Part shown: in pieces, positions 45,802 to 53,738 of the stretch
How the letters are laid out: the number at the start of each line of letters is the position of its first letter
Numbering within the stretch: the first letter of the stretch is position 1
NCBI RefSeq assembly: GCF_900217815.1
Contig: NZ_OBMT01000004.1
Coordinates: 62,001 to 126,000, forward strand
Reading direction: 5' to 3'
DNA from: Rhodobacter maris
GTDB lineage: Bacteria > Pseudomonadota > Alphaproteobacteria > Rhodobacterales > Rhodobacteraceae
DNA: 64,000 nucleotides
Notes under the pieces: model-generated
The model's input: the letters and a program-made list of their open reading frames with translations, nothing else
Databases searched by the model: none
What the model was told of the DNA's origin: nothing
Made by a program: the position numbers and the translations under genes

Positions 45802-46751
45802 CGCGCTTCTCCGCTCAGATACATGCCCTGCACCATGTCCGAAAGCTCGCCCACATCGCGAATGAAGCGGGTGAGAAACTCGTGCAGACCCTCGTCGAAA
45901 ATTTCCTCGACGCGGGTTTCGGCGATCTCGCCCACCAGCGCGCGGGCGCGCATCTGCGCGGGGCCGGATTTCTGATAGCCGCGCGCCAGCGCATCGAGAT
46001 GTTCCATCGCCATCGTCACGGCGGTCACGAGCGAGCGCGGCGATTGCGGATTGAGGATCAAAAAATGCGCGATCTTCGCCGCAGTGATGTCGCCGCCATA
46101 GGCCCAGTGGAAGGCGCGATGCGCCGAGAGCGCGCGCAAAAGCGTCTGCCACTGGTAATTGTCGAGCCCGGAGCCGACGAAATCGACCGAGGGCAGGAGC
46201 ACGAAATACTTCACGTCGATCAGCCGCGCGGTGTTGTCGGCGCGTTCGAGCGCGAAGCCGAGGTTGAGGAAGCTGTAGCCGTCGTTGCGCAAAAGCGTGG
46301 CGTCGATCGCGCCGCGCACCAGCGCGGCCTGGCGGTTCACCCATTCGGTGAGCTCGGTCACCTCAAGCTCCGAGCGCGGCATCCGCTCGAGCCGGCGCAT
46401 CTCCTGAAACGCGCCGTTGAGCGCATCCCAGACCTGCGAGGTCAGCGCCGTGCGCACGATCCGCGCGTTTTCGCGCGCGCGTTCAAGGCAGGAGACCACC
46501 GAAGAGGGGTTGTCGCGGTCAAAGAACAGATAGCTCTCGATATTGCGCTGCACCGGGTCGCCATATTTGGCCGAGAACCCCTCGGCGGTGCCCGAGGCTT
46601 GCAGGATGCTTTCCCACTCGCTGCGGTAGCCATGCCCGGCCGAGGGCATCAGCGCGATCCGCGCGCCCACTTCCAGCAGCCGCGCCATGGTTTCGGCGCG
46701 TTCGATGTAACGCGCAATCCAGAAAAGGTTTTCAGCGGTCCGGCTCAGCAT
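45798..46751 (-). CDS. Alpha-E domain protein (Anbu operon)
   Basis: A 317-residue, nearly all-helical alpha-E domain. It opens MLSRTAENLFWIARYIERAE and later shows LTEWVNRQAALVRGAIDATL and YSFLNLGFALERADNTARLI, with repeated ER..N/T motifs. The domain has no known activity but is almost always found beside or fused to the circularly permuted ATP-grasp protein, suggesting it handles the substrate or product. It is 4 bases after the ATP-grasp stop, and its own stop overlaps the transglutaminase start. Confidence 0.94.
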   Translation of the reverse strand: MLSRTAENLFWIARYIERAETMARLLEVGARIALMPSAGHGYRSEWESILQASGTAEGFSAKYGDPVQRNIESYLFFDRDNPSSVVSCLERARENARIVRTALTSQVWDALNGAFQEMRRLERMPRSELEVTELTEWVNRQAALVRGAIDATLLRNDGYSFLNLGFALERADNTARLIDVKYFVLLPSVDFVGSGLDNYQWQTLLRALSAHRAFHWAYGGDITAAKIAHFLILNPQSPRSLVTAVTMAMEHLDALARGYQKSGPAQMRARALVGEIAETRVEEIFDEGLHEFLTRFIRDVGELSDMVQGMYLSGEAR

Positions 46752-46755
46752 TTTG

Positions 46756-48168
46756 TCACTCCGCCAACACCCAGGTATCTTTCACGCCGCCCCCCTGCGA
46801 GGAGTTCACGACGAGCGATCCCTCCTTCAGCGCGACGCGGGTGAGCCCGCCCGGCACAAGCTCGATCTTCTCGCCCACAAGGCAATAGGGGCGCAAATCG
46901 ACATGCCGCGGCGCGATCCCTTCCTGCACGAAGGTGGGCGTGGTCGAAAGCGCAAGCGTCGGCTGGGCGATGTAATTCTCGGGATGGGCCGCAACCTTGG
47001 CGCGGAAGGCCTCGATCTGCTCGGTGGTCGATTTCGGCCCAACGAGCATGCCGTAGCCGCCAGAGCCATGCACTTCCTTCACCACCAGCTCTCCCATGTG
47101 CTCAAGCACATATTTGCAATCGTCCTCCTTGGCGCATTGCCAGGTGGGGACGTTGTTCAAAAGCGGCTCCTCGCCAAGGTAGAAGCGCACCATCTCCGGC
47201 ACGAAAGTATAGACCGCCTTGTCATCGGCCACCCCCGCGCCCGGCGCCGAACAGATGCTGACACCGCCCGAGCGGTAGACATCCATCAGCCCGGGAATGC
47301 CGAGCATGGAGTCGGGCCGGAAGCAGAGCGGATCAAGGAAGGCGTCGTCGATGCGGCGGTAGATCACGTCGAGCTTTTTCGGCCCTTCAGTGGTGCGCAT
47401 CCAGACAAACCCGCCCTCGACGAAAAGATCGGCGCCCTCGACCAGCTCCACCCCCATCAGATCGGCAAGGAAGCTGTGTTCGTAATAGGCGGAGTTGTAA
47501 TGGCCCGGCGTCAGGATACCGATATTGGGTTCGCGGTCGCATTTCGAGGGCGCGACCGAGGCGAGCGTGCGGCGCAGCGCATCCGCGTAACCATCGACCG
47601 GCTCGATCCGGTTTTCGCGGAAGAGCTGCGGGAACATCCGCATCATGATCTCGCGGTTTTCCAGCATGTAGCTGACGCCCGACGGCGTGCGGCAGTTGTC
47701 TTCGAGTACAAAAAACTCATCGGGCCCGGTGCGCACGATGTCGATGCCGACGATGTGGGAATAGATCCCGCGCGGCGGCGTGAAGCCCGTCACCGCGCGC
47801 TCGAACGCCTCGTTCTGGAACACGAGCCGCCCCGGGATCTTGCCCGCGCGCACGATCTCGGCACGGCCGTACACATCAAGCAGGAAGGCGTTCAATGCCC
47901 GCGCACGTTGCTTGATGCCACGCTCAAGCTTGCGCCATTCGGTTTGCGTGAAAACCCGCGGGAACATGTCGAAGGGGATCAGCCGGTCCGGGTCGCCGCC
48001 CTCGCCATAAACCGCGAAAGTGATGCCGATGCGGCGAAAAAGCGCCTCGGCTTCCGCCTGTTTCATCGCCCGCAATTCGGCGGGCATGGCCTTCGTCCAG
48101 TCCTCGAGCCGCCGGTAAGGCTCGCGGACTTTGCCGCCCTCATACATCTCGTTGAAATATTCCGTCAT
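46756..48168 (-). CDS. Circularly permuted ATP-grasp protein (Anbu operon)
   Basis: A 470-residue type 2 circularly permuted ATP-grasp enzyme, predicted to form carbon-nitrogen (peptide-like amide) bonds with ATP. Stretches typical of the family are RRIGITFAVYGEGGDPDRLI, GIDIVRTGPDEFFVLEDNCR then TPSGVSYMLENREIMMRMFP, GILTPGHYNSAYYEHSFLAD, and the nucleotide lysine and glycine-loop region LVVKEVHGSGGYGMLVGP. It is the first gene of the operon, with a GGAGG ribosome site 10 bases before the ATG. Proposed in the literature to make a peptide tag or small peptide that the other three gene products process; not proven. Confidence 0.94.
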   Translation of the reverse strand: MTEYFNEMYEGGKVREPYRRLEDWTKAMPAELRAMKQAEAEALFRRIGITFAVYGEGGDPDRLIPFDMFPRVFTQTEWRKLERGIKQRARALNAFLLDVYGRAEIVRAGKIPGRLVFQNEAFERAVTGFTPPRGIYSHIVGIDIVRTGPDEFFVLEDNCRTPSGVSYMLENREIMMRMFPQLFRENRIEPVDGYADALRRTLASVAPSKCDREPNIGILTPGHYNSAYYEHSFLADLMGVELVEGADLFVEGGFVWMRTTEGPKKLDVIYRRIDDAFLDPLCFRPDSMLGIPGLMDVYRSGGVSICSAPGAGVADDKAVYTFVPEMVRFYLGEEPLLNNVPTWQCAKEDDCKYVLEHMGELVVKEVHGSGGYGMLVGPKSTTEQIEAFRAKVAAHPENYIAQPTLALSTTPTFVQEGIAPRHVDLRPYCLVGEKIELVPGGLTRVALKEGSLVVNSSQGGGVKDTWVLAE

Positions 48169-48195
48169 TGCGATGATTCCTCCGGCCTTGATCGA

Positions 48196-48224
48196 ATCCT
48201 AGGCAGCGGTCGGGCGGAGCGGAA
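48196..48224 (-). promoter_or_regulatory. Possible promoter of the Anbu operon
   Basis: On the minus strand TTCCGC (48224-48219), 17 bases and TAGGAT (48201-48196) lie 28 bases before the ATP-grasp start codon. The -35 is poor, so a helper factor such as CarD may be needed. Confidence 0.3.
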
Positions 48225-48308
48225 GGTGAGCCGCACCCATTCTCGCGGGGAAGTTGTGCGTGGCGCTCAATTTCCGCCTTTCCGCCTAAATTTCAGGCAT
48301 TCGCGCCG

Positions 48309-48746
48309 TCATTTTCCCAGGCGCCCGATTACACGCGCCATCAGATCGAGAAAAAGCGCCTGTTCCTCCGGCGTGAGCCCGGCGAGTGCCCTCGCATTGA
48401 CCGCCTGCGCGGCTTCCGTGGCCAGCGCTTCGAGCGCGCGGGCGCGTTCCGTCAGATGCAGGGTCTGGGCGCGCTTGTCGCTGGGATGCGGGCGGCGTTC
48501 GATCAGCCCGTCGCGCTCCATCCGCCCCAGCGTGCCCGCCATCGTCGCCTGTTCCACCGCAAGTCGCGCGACGAGGGCGGCCTGGGTCTGGCCCTCCTCG
48601 GCCCAAAGCTCCAGCAGCGTCATGAATTGCGCGGGCGTGAGCCCCAAGGGCCGGATCGCCGCCGCGAGCCGGTTCTCAAAAAGCCGCGCCATCATGTTGG
48701 CCAGAAACCCGGCGGAACTGGCCTTGTCGAAAGATGCGATGTCCAT
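48309..48746 (-). CDS. MarR family transcriptional regulator
   Basis: A 145-residue winged-helix dimeric regulator: LTPAQFMTLLELWAEEGQTQ, ALVARLAVEQATMAGTLGRM, then ERDGLIERRPHPSDKRAQTL with the wing arginines and the DKR signature. I start at ATG 48746 (MDIASFDKASSAGF). The ATG 30 bases upstream has no ribosome site and would place the operator palindrome inside the gene. It is divergent from a small membrane-protein gene. The two palindromes between them (48762-48804) are the probable operators, implying autorepression and control of the neighbour. Confidence 0.92.
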   Translation of the reverse strand: MDIASFDKASSAGFLANMMARLFENRLAAAIRPLGLTPAQFMTLLELWAEEGQTQAALVARLAVEQATMAGTLGRMERDGLIERRPHPSDKRAQTLHLTERARALEALATEAAQAVNARALAGLTPEEQALFLDLMARVIGRLGK

Positions 48747-48761
48747 GACCCGGAATAGCAT

Positions 48762-48804
48762 TTGCATAGCATGCAATTCAATTTCATATTACATAGCATG
48801 CTAT
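48762..48804. promoter_or_regulatory. Twin palindromic operators between marR-type gene and membrane gene
   Basis: TTGCATAGCATGCAA (48762-48776, 6-bp arms) and ATAGCATGCTAT (48793-48804, perfect 12-bp palindrome) share the core ATAGCATGC and sit in an AT-rich island. Their centres are about 30 bases (three helical turns) apart. They are well placed to bind a MarR dimer at both divergent promoters. Confidence 0.7.
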
Positions 48805-48821
48805 TTATATGGAGTGAGTCG

Positions 48822-49277
48822 ATGCTTCCCTTATCGAAACTGCATGCCGCTGCGGGCGGTGTGGCGATGGCGACAATCTGCGGGCTTCAGGCCACGATCC
48901 TCGCGCATGAACTGGGCGGCGTGCCGGCCGACATCGCGGCGATGCGCGCCAATATCCTGTGGGTGGTGGCGCTGGTGCTCCTGCCCGCAATGGCGATGGT
49001 GGGCGGCTCGGGCAGCAAGCTCGGGCAGGGCTGGAAGGGTGCTTTTGTGGCGCAAAAGCGCGCGCGGATGAAGCGGGTGGCGGCCCTCGGGCTCGGGCTT
49101 CTGGTGCCGCTCGCGGCGCTCCTTGCCTGGCGTGCGAGCTCCGGGCACACCGGCGCCGACTTCGTGGCGCTGACCCAGCTTGAGCGGCTTGCGGCGCTCG
49201 TCAACCTCTGGCTTTTGGGGCTCAACATGCGCGACGGCCTCGCCCATGCCCGCGCCCGCAAACCGGCGGCCGCCTGA
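48822..49277 (+). CDS. Small integral membrane protein under MarR-type control
   Basis: A 151-residue protein with about four membrane helices: an N-terminal segment after LSKLHAAAG, ILWVVALVLLPAMAMVGGSG, RVAALGLGLLVPLAALLAW, and a C-terminal amphipathic one near LVNLWLLGLNMRDG. The connecting loop GSKLGQGWKGAFVAQKRARM is basic. The start at ATG 48822 has GGAGTGAGTCG upstream. I do not recognise a named family. The divergent MarR gene suggests it responds to a phenolic, oxidant or drug signal. Confidence 0.75.
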   Translation: MLPLSKLHAAAGGVAMATICGLQATILAHELGGVPADIAAMRANILWVVALVLLPAMAMVGGSGSKLGQGWKGAFVAQKRARMKRVAALGLGLLVPLAALLAWRASSGHTGADFVALTQLERLAALVNLWLLGLNMRDGLAHARARKPAAA

Positions 49278-49284
49278 GCGACCC

Positions 49285-49314
49285 TTGCACCGCCCCCCCC
49301 GCAGACCCTATCTG
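49285..49314 (+). promoter_or_regulatory. Probable promoter of pepF
   Basis: TTGCAC (49285-49290), an 18-base spacer and TATCTG (49309-49314) lie 26 bases before the start codon. Confidence 0.4.
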
Positions 49315-49339
49315 TGGGGGGACAGATTGCGAGGTTTCC

Positions 49340-51166
49340 ATGAACATCACCCTGCCCACCCCGGTTTTCGACGCGTCCGCCGCGACCAAAGGGGGCGGCG
49401 ACTTCGGCGCCCTGCCCGACTGGGATCTGAGCGACCTCTACACCGCGCCCGATGCGCCCGAGTTCGCGCGCGACATGGGCTGGCTGGAGAAAGAATGTGC
49501 GGCCTTTGCCGCCGATTACGAGGGCAAGCTTGCCACGCTCGATGCCGCCGCGATGGCAGACTGCATCGCGCGTTACGAGGCGATCGAAACCACGGCGGGG
49601 CGCATCATGTCCTATGCCGGGCTGCGCTATTACCAATGCACAACCGATGCGGGCCGCGCCAAGTTCATGGCCGATGCGCAAGACCGCATCACCGCCTTCA
49701 CCACGCCGCTCGTGTTCTTCTCGCTCGAATTCAACCGCATCGAGGATGCGCGTTATGAGGCCGTCTTTGCCGATCCGGCGGTGGCCCGCTTCAAGCCGGT
49801 GTTTGACCGGATGCGCGCGATGAAACCCTATCAGCTCTCCGACGAGCTGGAAAAATTTCTGCACGATCAATCCGTCGTGGGGGCGGCGGCATGGAACCGG
49901 CTGTTTGACGAGACCTCTGCCGCGCTCACTTTCACGGTGGATGGCGAAGCGCTGAACCTTGAGGCCGCGACCACGCTGATGAGCGATCATGACCGCGCCA
50001 AACGCGAGGCGGCCGCGCGCGAGCTCGCCCGCGTCTTTGGTGAGAACGTGAAGCTCTTTGCCCGCGTCCACAACACGCTCGCGAAGGAAAAGGAGATCGA
50101 GGACCGCTGGCGGAAAATGCCCACCCCCCAGACCGGGCGGCATCTTTCCAACCATGTCGAGCCCGAGGTGGTGGAGGCGCTGCGCAATGCGGTGGTGACC
50201 GCCTATCCGCGGCTCTCGCACCGTTACTATGCGCTCAAAGCCAAATGGCTCGGGCTCGAAAAACTGCAGATCTGGGACCGCAACGCCCCCCTTCCGACCG
50301 AGACGCCGCGCAAGATCTTGTGGGACGAGGCAAAGGCCACGGTGCTTGGCGCCTATGGCAGCTTTGCGCCGAAAATGGCGGAGATTGCCGAACCCTTCTT
50401 CGAAAAAGGCTGGATCGACGCGGGCGTGAAGCCCGGCAAGGCGCCCGGCGCCTTTGCCCACCCCACCGTGACCACCGTCCACCCCTATGTGATGCTCAAT
50501 TACCTCGGCAAGCCGCGCGATGTGATGACGCTCGCCCATGAGCTGGGCCACGGCGTGCATCAGGTGCTGGCCGCGAAACAGGGGCCGATGCTCTCGGACA
50601 CACCGTTGACGCTGGCGGAAACCGCTTCGGTCTTTGGCGAGATGCTGACCTTCCGGGCGCTTCTCGATGCCGCCCAAACGCCCGCCGAGCGCAAGCAGCT
50701 TCTGGCCGGCAAGGTCGAAGACATGATCAACACCGTGGTGCGGCAGATCGCGTTTTACGATTTCGAATGCAAGCTCCACGCCGCGCGCGCCGAGGGCGAG
50801 CTGACGCCCGAGGATATCAACGCGCTCTGGATGTCGGTTCAGGGCGAAAGCCTCGGCCCGGCGTTCGAGTTCATGGAGGGCTATGAGACCTTCTGGACCT
50901 ATATCCCGCATTTCGTCCACTCGCCCTTCTACGTCTATGCCTATGCTTTCGGCGATGGTCTCGTGAACGCGCTTTACGCGACCTATGCGGGCGGGCTTGC
51001 CGAGTTCCAGACGAAATATTTCGAGATGCTGGAGGCGGGCGGCTCGAAGCACCACAAGGATCTGCTCGCGCCCTTCGGCCTTGATGCCTCTGACCCGGCG
51101 TTCTGGAACAAGGGGCTCGACATGATCGCGGGCTTCATCGACGAGCTTGAGGCGATGGAGGCGTAA
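49340..51166 (+). CDS. pepF: Oligoendopeptidase F (M3 family)
   Basis: Cytoplasmic zinc metallopeptidase that cuts oligopeptides of roughly 7 to 17 residues. It has 608 residues with the zinc site in LAHELGHGVHQVLAAKQGPM (HELGH near residue 398) and the third ligand in TLAETASVFGEMLTF. The N-terminal part (LPDWDLSDLYTAPDAPEFAR) and the C-terminal YIPHFVHSPFYVYAYAFGDG are characteristic of the bacterial PepF/PZ group. Next to it lies an M19 dipeptidase gene with its own promoter. Together they could complete peptide breakdown, although the dipeptidase appears to be membrane-anchored. Confidence 0.96.
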   Translation: MNITLPTPVFDASAATKGGGDFGALPDWDLSDLYTAPDAPEFARDMGWLEKECAAFAADYEGKLATLDAAAMADCIARYEAIETTAGRIMSYAGLRYYQCTTDAGRAKFMADAQDRITAFTTPLVFFSLEFNRIEDARYEAVFADPAVARFKPVFDRMRAMKPYQLSDELEKFLHDQSVVGAAAWNRLFDETSAALTFTVDGEALNLEAATTLMSDHDRAKREAAARELARVFGENVKLFARVHNTLAKEKEIEDRWRKMPTPQTGRHLSNHVEPEVVEALRNAVVTAYPRLSHRYYALKAKWLGLEKLQIWDRNAPLPTETPRKILWDEAKATVLGAYGSFAPKMAEIAEPFFEKGWIDAGVKPGKAPGAFAHPTVTTVHPYVMLNYLGKPRDVMTLAHELGHGVHQVLAAKQGPMLSDTPLTLAETASVFGEMLTFRALLDAAQTPAERKQLLAGKVEDMINTVVRQIAFYDFECKLHAARAEGELTPEDINALWMSVQGESLGPAFEFMEGYETFWTYIPHFVHSPFYVYAYAFGDGLVNALYATYAGGLAEFQTKYFEMLEAGGSKHHKDLLAPFGLDASDPAFWNKGLDMIAGFIDELEAMEA

Positions 51167-51175
51167 CGTCTTCCT

Positions 51176-51203
51176 TTGCCTGCTCCCCGGCCCCTGCTAG
51201 CCT
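51176..51203 (+). promoter_or_regulatory. Probable promoter of the dipeptidase gene
   Basis: TTGCCT (51176-51181), a 16-base spacer and TAGCCT (51198-51203) lie 20 bases before the start codon, so this gene need not depend on pepF transcription. Confidence 0.4.
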
Positions 51204-51223
51204 TTCCCAAAAGGGAGGAGATC

Positions 51224-52399
51224 ATGGGCTGGGGAAAACGCATTGCCTTCGGGCTGGGCGGAGTTTTGGTGCTGGGGGCGGCGGCGTTTTTCACGCTCGC
51301 CCCCGGGATCGCGGAAAACGGGCAAAACCGGGTCGTGCCGCATGCGCCCTGGCCGGTGAGCCCCGAGGCAGCACAGCTGCACCAAAGCCTCGTCATCGGC
51401 GATCTGCATTCCGACGCGCTGCTCTGGGACCGCGACCTGCTGACCCGGTCAAGCCGCGGCCATGTCGACCTGCCGCGGTTGCGCGCGGGCCATGTGGCGA
51501 TGCAGGTGTTCACCACCGTCACCAAATCCCCCGCCGGGCAGAATTACGAGCATAATTCAGAAGATGCGCGCGACAATATCACCACGCTGGTGATCGCCGA
51601 GGCGCGCCCGCCGAAAACATGGTTCAGCCTCACGGAGCGGGGCCTCGATCAGGCCGCAAGGCTCAATGCCATGGCCGCGCGCGCGCCCGATCAGCTTGTG
51701 GTGGTGCGCACAGCCGCCGATCTTGAGCGCGTGCTGGCCGCGCGCGCGGACGGGGCTCAAACCGTGGCGGGCATCCTTGGCGCCGAGGGCGGCCATGTGC
51801 TCGAGGGCAAGCTCAAAAACCTCGACCGGCTTTATGATGCGGGCTTCCGGCTGATGGGGCTCACCCATTTCTTCGACAATGAGCTTGGCGGCAGCCTGCA
51901 TGGCGAGGAGGACGCGGGCCTCACCCCCTTCGGGCGGGAGGTGGTGGCAAAGATGGTCGAGAAACACATGGTGATCGACCTCGCCCATGCCTCCGAAAAG
52001 ATGGCGCGCGAGGTGCTGGCGATGGCGGGCACGCGCCCGATCGTCAGCCACGGCGGCCTCCATTCGGTCTGCCCGGTGAAGCGCAACTTCCCCGACGATC
52101 TGATGCAGGCGGTGGCGGCAAAGGGCGGGCTGATCGGTATCGGCTACTGGAAGGATGTGACCTGCGACGCTTCCCCCGCGGGCGTGGCCAAGGTGATCGT
52201 GGCCGCGGTGGCGCTGGTGGGCGAGGACCATGTTGCGCTCGGCTCGGATTTCGACGGCGCGGTGGAGACGGAATTCGACAGCTCCGAACTCGCCGCCCTG
52301 ACCCAGGCGCTGATGGACGCGGGCCTGAGCCCCGAGATCATCGCCAAGGTCATGGGCGCCAATATGGCGCGCTATCTGCGCGACACCCTTCCCCGATAA
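51224..52399 (+). CDS. Membrane-anchored dipeptidase (peptidase M19, renal dipeptidase family)
   Basis: A 391-residue zinc dipeptidase. The N-terminal signal anchor is IAFGLGGVLVLGAAAFFTLA. The catalytic barrel then shows the first metal motif VIGDLHSDALLW (HxD), the bridging glutamate in LGAEGGHVLEGKLKNLDRLY, RLMGLTHFFDNELGGSLHGE, and the histidines of MVIDLAHASEKM and RPIVSHGGLHSVCP, then HVALGSDFDGAV. The start at ATG 51224 has AGGGAGGAGATC upstream. The family hydrolyses dipeptides including D-amino acid ones. The outward-facing location suggests use of periplasmic or wall-derived dipeptides (inference). Confidence 0.93.
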   Translation: MGWGKRIAFGLGGVLVLGAAAFFTLAPGIAENGQNRVVPHAPWPVSPEAAQLHQSLVIGDLHSDALLWDRDLLTRSSRGHVDLPRLRAGHVAMQVFTTVTKSPAGQNYEHNSEDARDNITTLVIAEARPPKTWFSLTERGLDQAARLNAMAARAPDQLVVVRTAADLERVLAARADGAQTVAGILGAEGGHVLEGKLKNLDRLYDAGFRLMGLTHFFDNELGGSLHGEEDAGLTPFGREVVAKMVEKHMVIDLAHASEKMAREVLAMAGTRPIVSHGGLHSVCPVKRNFPDDLMQAVAAKGGLIGIGYWKDVTCDASPAGVAKVIVAAVALVGEDHVALGSDFDGAVETEFDSSELAALTQALMDAGLSPEIIAKVMGANMARYLRDTLPR

Positions 52400-52415
52400 T
52401 GCCCCGGAGGGGGGG

Positions 52416-52494
52416 CGGGGGGCCTCGCCCCCCGGTCAAGCGGGGGGCCGGGGGGCGGCAGCCCCCCGCGGGTCGCCCCGGTCCCGCCGGGGCG
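52416..52494. repeat. Three GC-rich hairpins between convergent dipeptidase and Hint genes
   Basis: Stems at 52416-52434 (8 bp), 52450-52467 (7 bp) and 52474-52494 (CGCCCCGG / CCGGGGCG). The last two with their linker GCGGGTCG match the element at 57060-57104 almost base for base. They are probable terminators and part of a dispersed family. Confidence 0.7.
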
Positions 52495-52501
52495 AAACCT
52501 C

Positions 52502-53305
52502 TCACGCCCAGAGGCTCTCCACCTCGAACCGGGTCAGACGCGGATGCGCAAGCGGGCCGAAACCGGCGAGCCCCTCCAGCTGCGGAAACTGCGCCTCGAA
52601 GAGCGAGAGCATGCGCGGATCGATCATCCGCTCCACCCCCTCGCCGGGGTGGAACGCCTCCACCTCCAGCCCGGCCACGCGCAGCGAGCCATGGTTTTCC
52701 AGCACCACATGATAGACCGTGACCGGCGCAAGCGGCGTCACCTCGATCACGCTCACCCCGTCGATGAAAGCACGCGCAGGCACATAGGCGGCCTCGCCCC
52801 CGATCACAGCCCGGAGCCGCGGATCGCGCAGGCACAGCCGCGCCCGTGGCCCGAGCACGAGATCGGGCACCGGACGGCCCACCCCGAGAGCCTCGGCGGT
52901 GATCCGTGTCAGGCGGACCGTATCGCGCCCCTCAGCCGCACCGTGCTCCGGGTAAATCATCATCGAGCCAACCCAGGTGATCGTTTCAAGCCCGCCCTCT
53001 CCGGTGCGTGCGCGCATCCCCGGCACCAGATCCTCGACAGCCACCGGCCCGGTCTCGGTGGCAATGACCGAGCCCCGGGCGAGCGCCGAGAAAGCCTCCT
53101 CGAACAGCGGCGTCGCAGGAGCCAGCCGGATGCTGTCCCGAATCTCGCCCGCATTATCGCACCAGATCGCCTCGTAGCGGCGGGTAAGCGGCATCGTCCG
53201 CACCGGCCGCGGCGCGGGAATCGCATGACGCGACCGGCCAGACGGAGACAGCGCCTCGGCTGCGGGCAAAGGCTGCCCGGCCCCGCCCGGGTGAGAATAC
53301 GACAT
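52502..53305 (-). CDS. Hint-domain protein (Hint_2 type)
   Basis: A 267-residue protein with a Hedgehog/intein-like domain: ARGSVIATETGPVAVEDLVP, then ETITWVGSMM, DLVLGPRARLCLRDP and the closing VTVYHVVLENHGSLRVAGLE. This type is common in Rhodobacterales, often at the C-terminus of secreted proteins. Here the Hint part fills most of the gene after a Pro/Arg-rich N-terminal 85 residues without a signal peptide. The cysteine that normally begins an active Hint domain is absent (ALARGS), so self-cleavage is doubtful. Start at ATG 53305 (MSYSHPGG). Function unknown. Confidence 0.82.
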   Translation of the reverse strand: MSYSHPGGAGQPLPAAEALSPSGRSRHAIPAPRPVRTMPLTRRYEAIWCDNAGEIRDSIRLAPATPLFEEAFSALARGSVIATETGPVAVEDLVPGMRARTGEGGLETITWVGSMMIYPEHGAAEGRDTVRLTRITAEALGVGRPVPDLVLGPRARLCLRDPRLRAVIGGEAAYVPARAFIDGVSVIEVTPLAPVTVYHVVLENHGSLRVAGLEVEAFHPGEGVERMIDPRMLSLFEAQFPQLEGLAGFGPLAHPRLTRFEVESLWA

Positions 53306-53738
53306 GGCACAGCCTTTCGGTCTGGTCACATCTGCGCGGCCCCCACCGGATGCAGAGAGACATCGCCATCCTGCGCGCCCGAAATGGTCCCGTCAAATTC
53401 CTGCGGGAATTGCGCAGGGCGAGGGGACCAATCCGCACGCGTCGCGGTGGACTGAAAGCCCCCTCTGCAACAATGCCCGGATCTCGCCGCAATTGGTTCG
53501 AATCACCGCGCCGGCCCCCGGTGCCCCCGCCCCGGCGCGCCGTGCCAATGCGGGGCCTCGGTGCGGCGCCTCGGTGCGCGGCCTCGGCCCCGCAACGCCG
53601 GCCCGTTCCGCGCGCCTCCTCGGCATCAAGGTTTCGTCTCTCATTGCGGCGGTGTTTGGGCGCGCCAGGGTATCGGTGCGGCCAAACACCGCCCGGAGTG
53701 GCGCCATTCGTTCCGCAGGGAAGGGCTTTTGCGTGCGA
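53306..53738. other. 433-base intergenic region with a 12-bp inverted repeat
   Basis: I see no convincing gene. Several open frames exist, but their products are Arg/Pro/Ala-rich and lack ribosome sites. A perfect 12-bp inverted repeat GGCGGTGTTTGG / CCAAACACCGCC lies at 53648-53659 and 53682-53693, about 45 bases past the pgeF stop; it may end that transcript. The Hint gene promoter should be near 53310-53400. Confidence 0.4.

Noticed and set aside
48747-48776. Earlier ATG start for the MarR gene
   Set aside because: No ribosome site, and it would put the operator palindrome inside the coding sequence.
53393-53707. 104-residue open frame on the minus strand between pgeF and the Hint gene
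   Set aside because: Arg/Ala-rich, no ribosome site and no motif; probably chance in GC-rich DNA.
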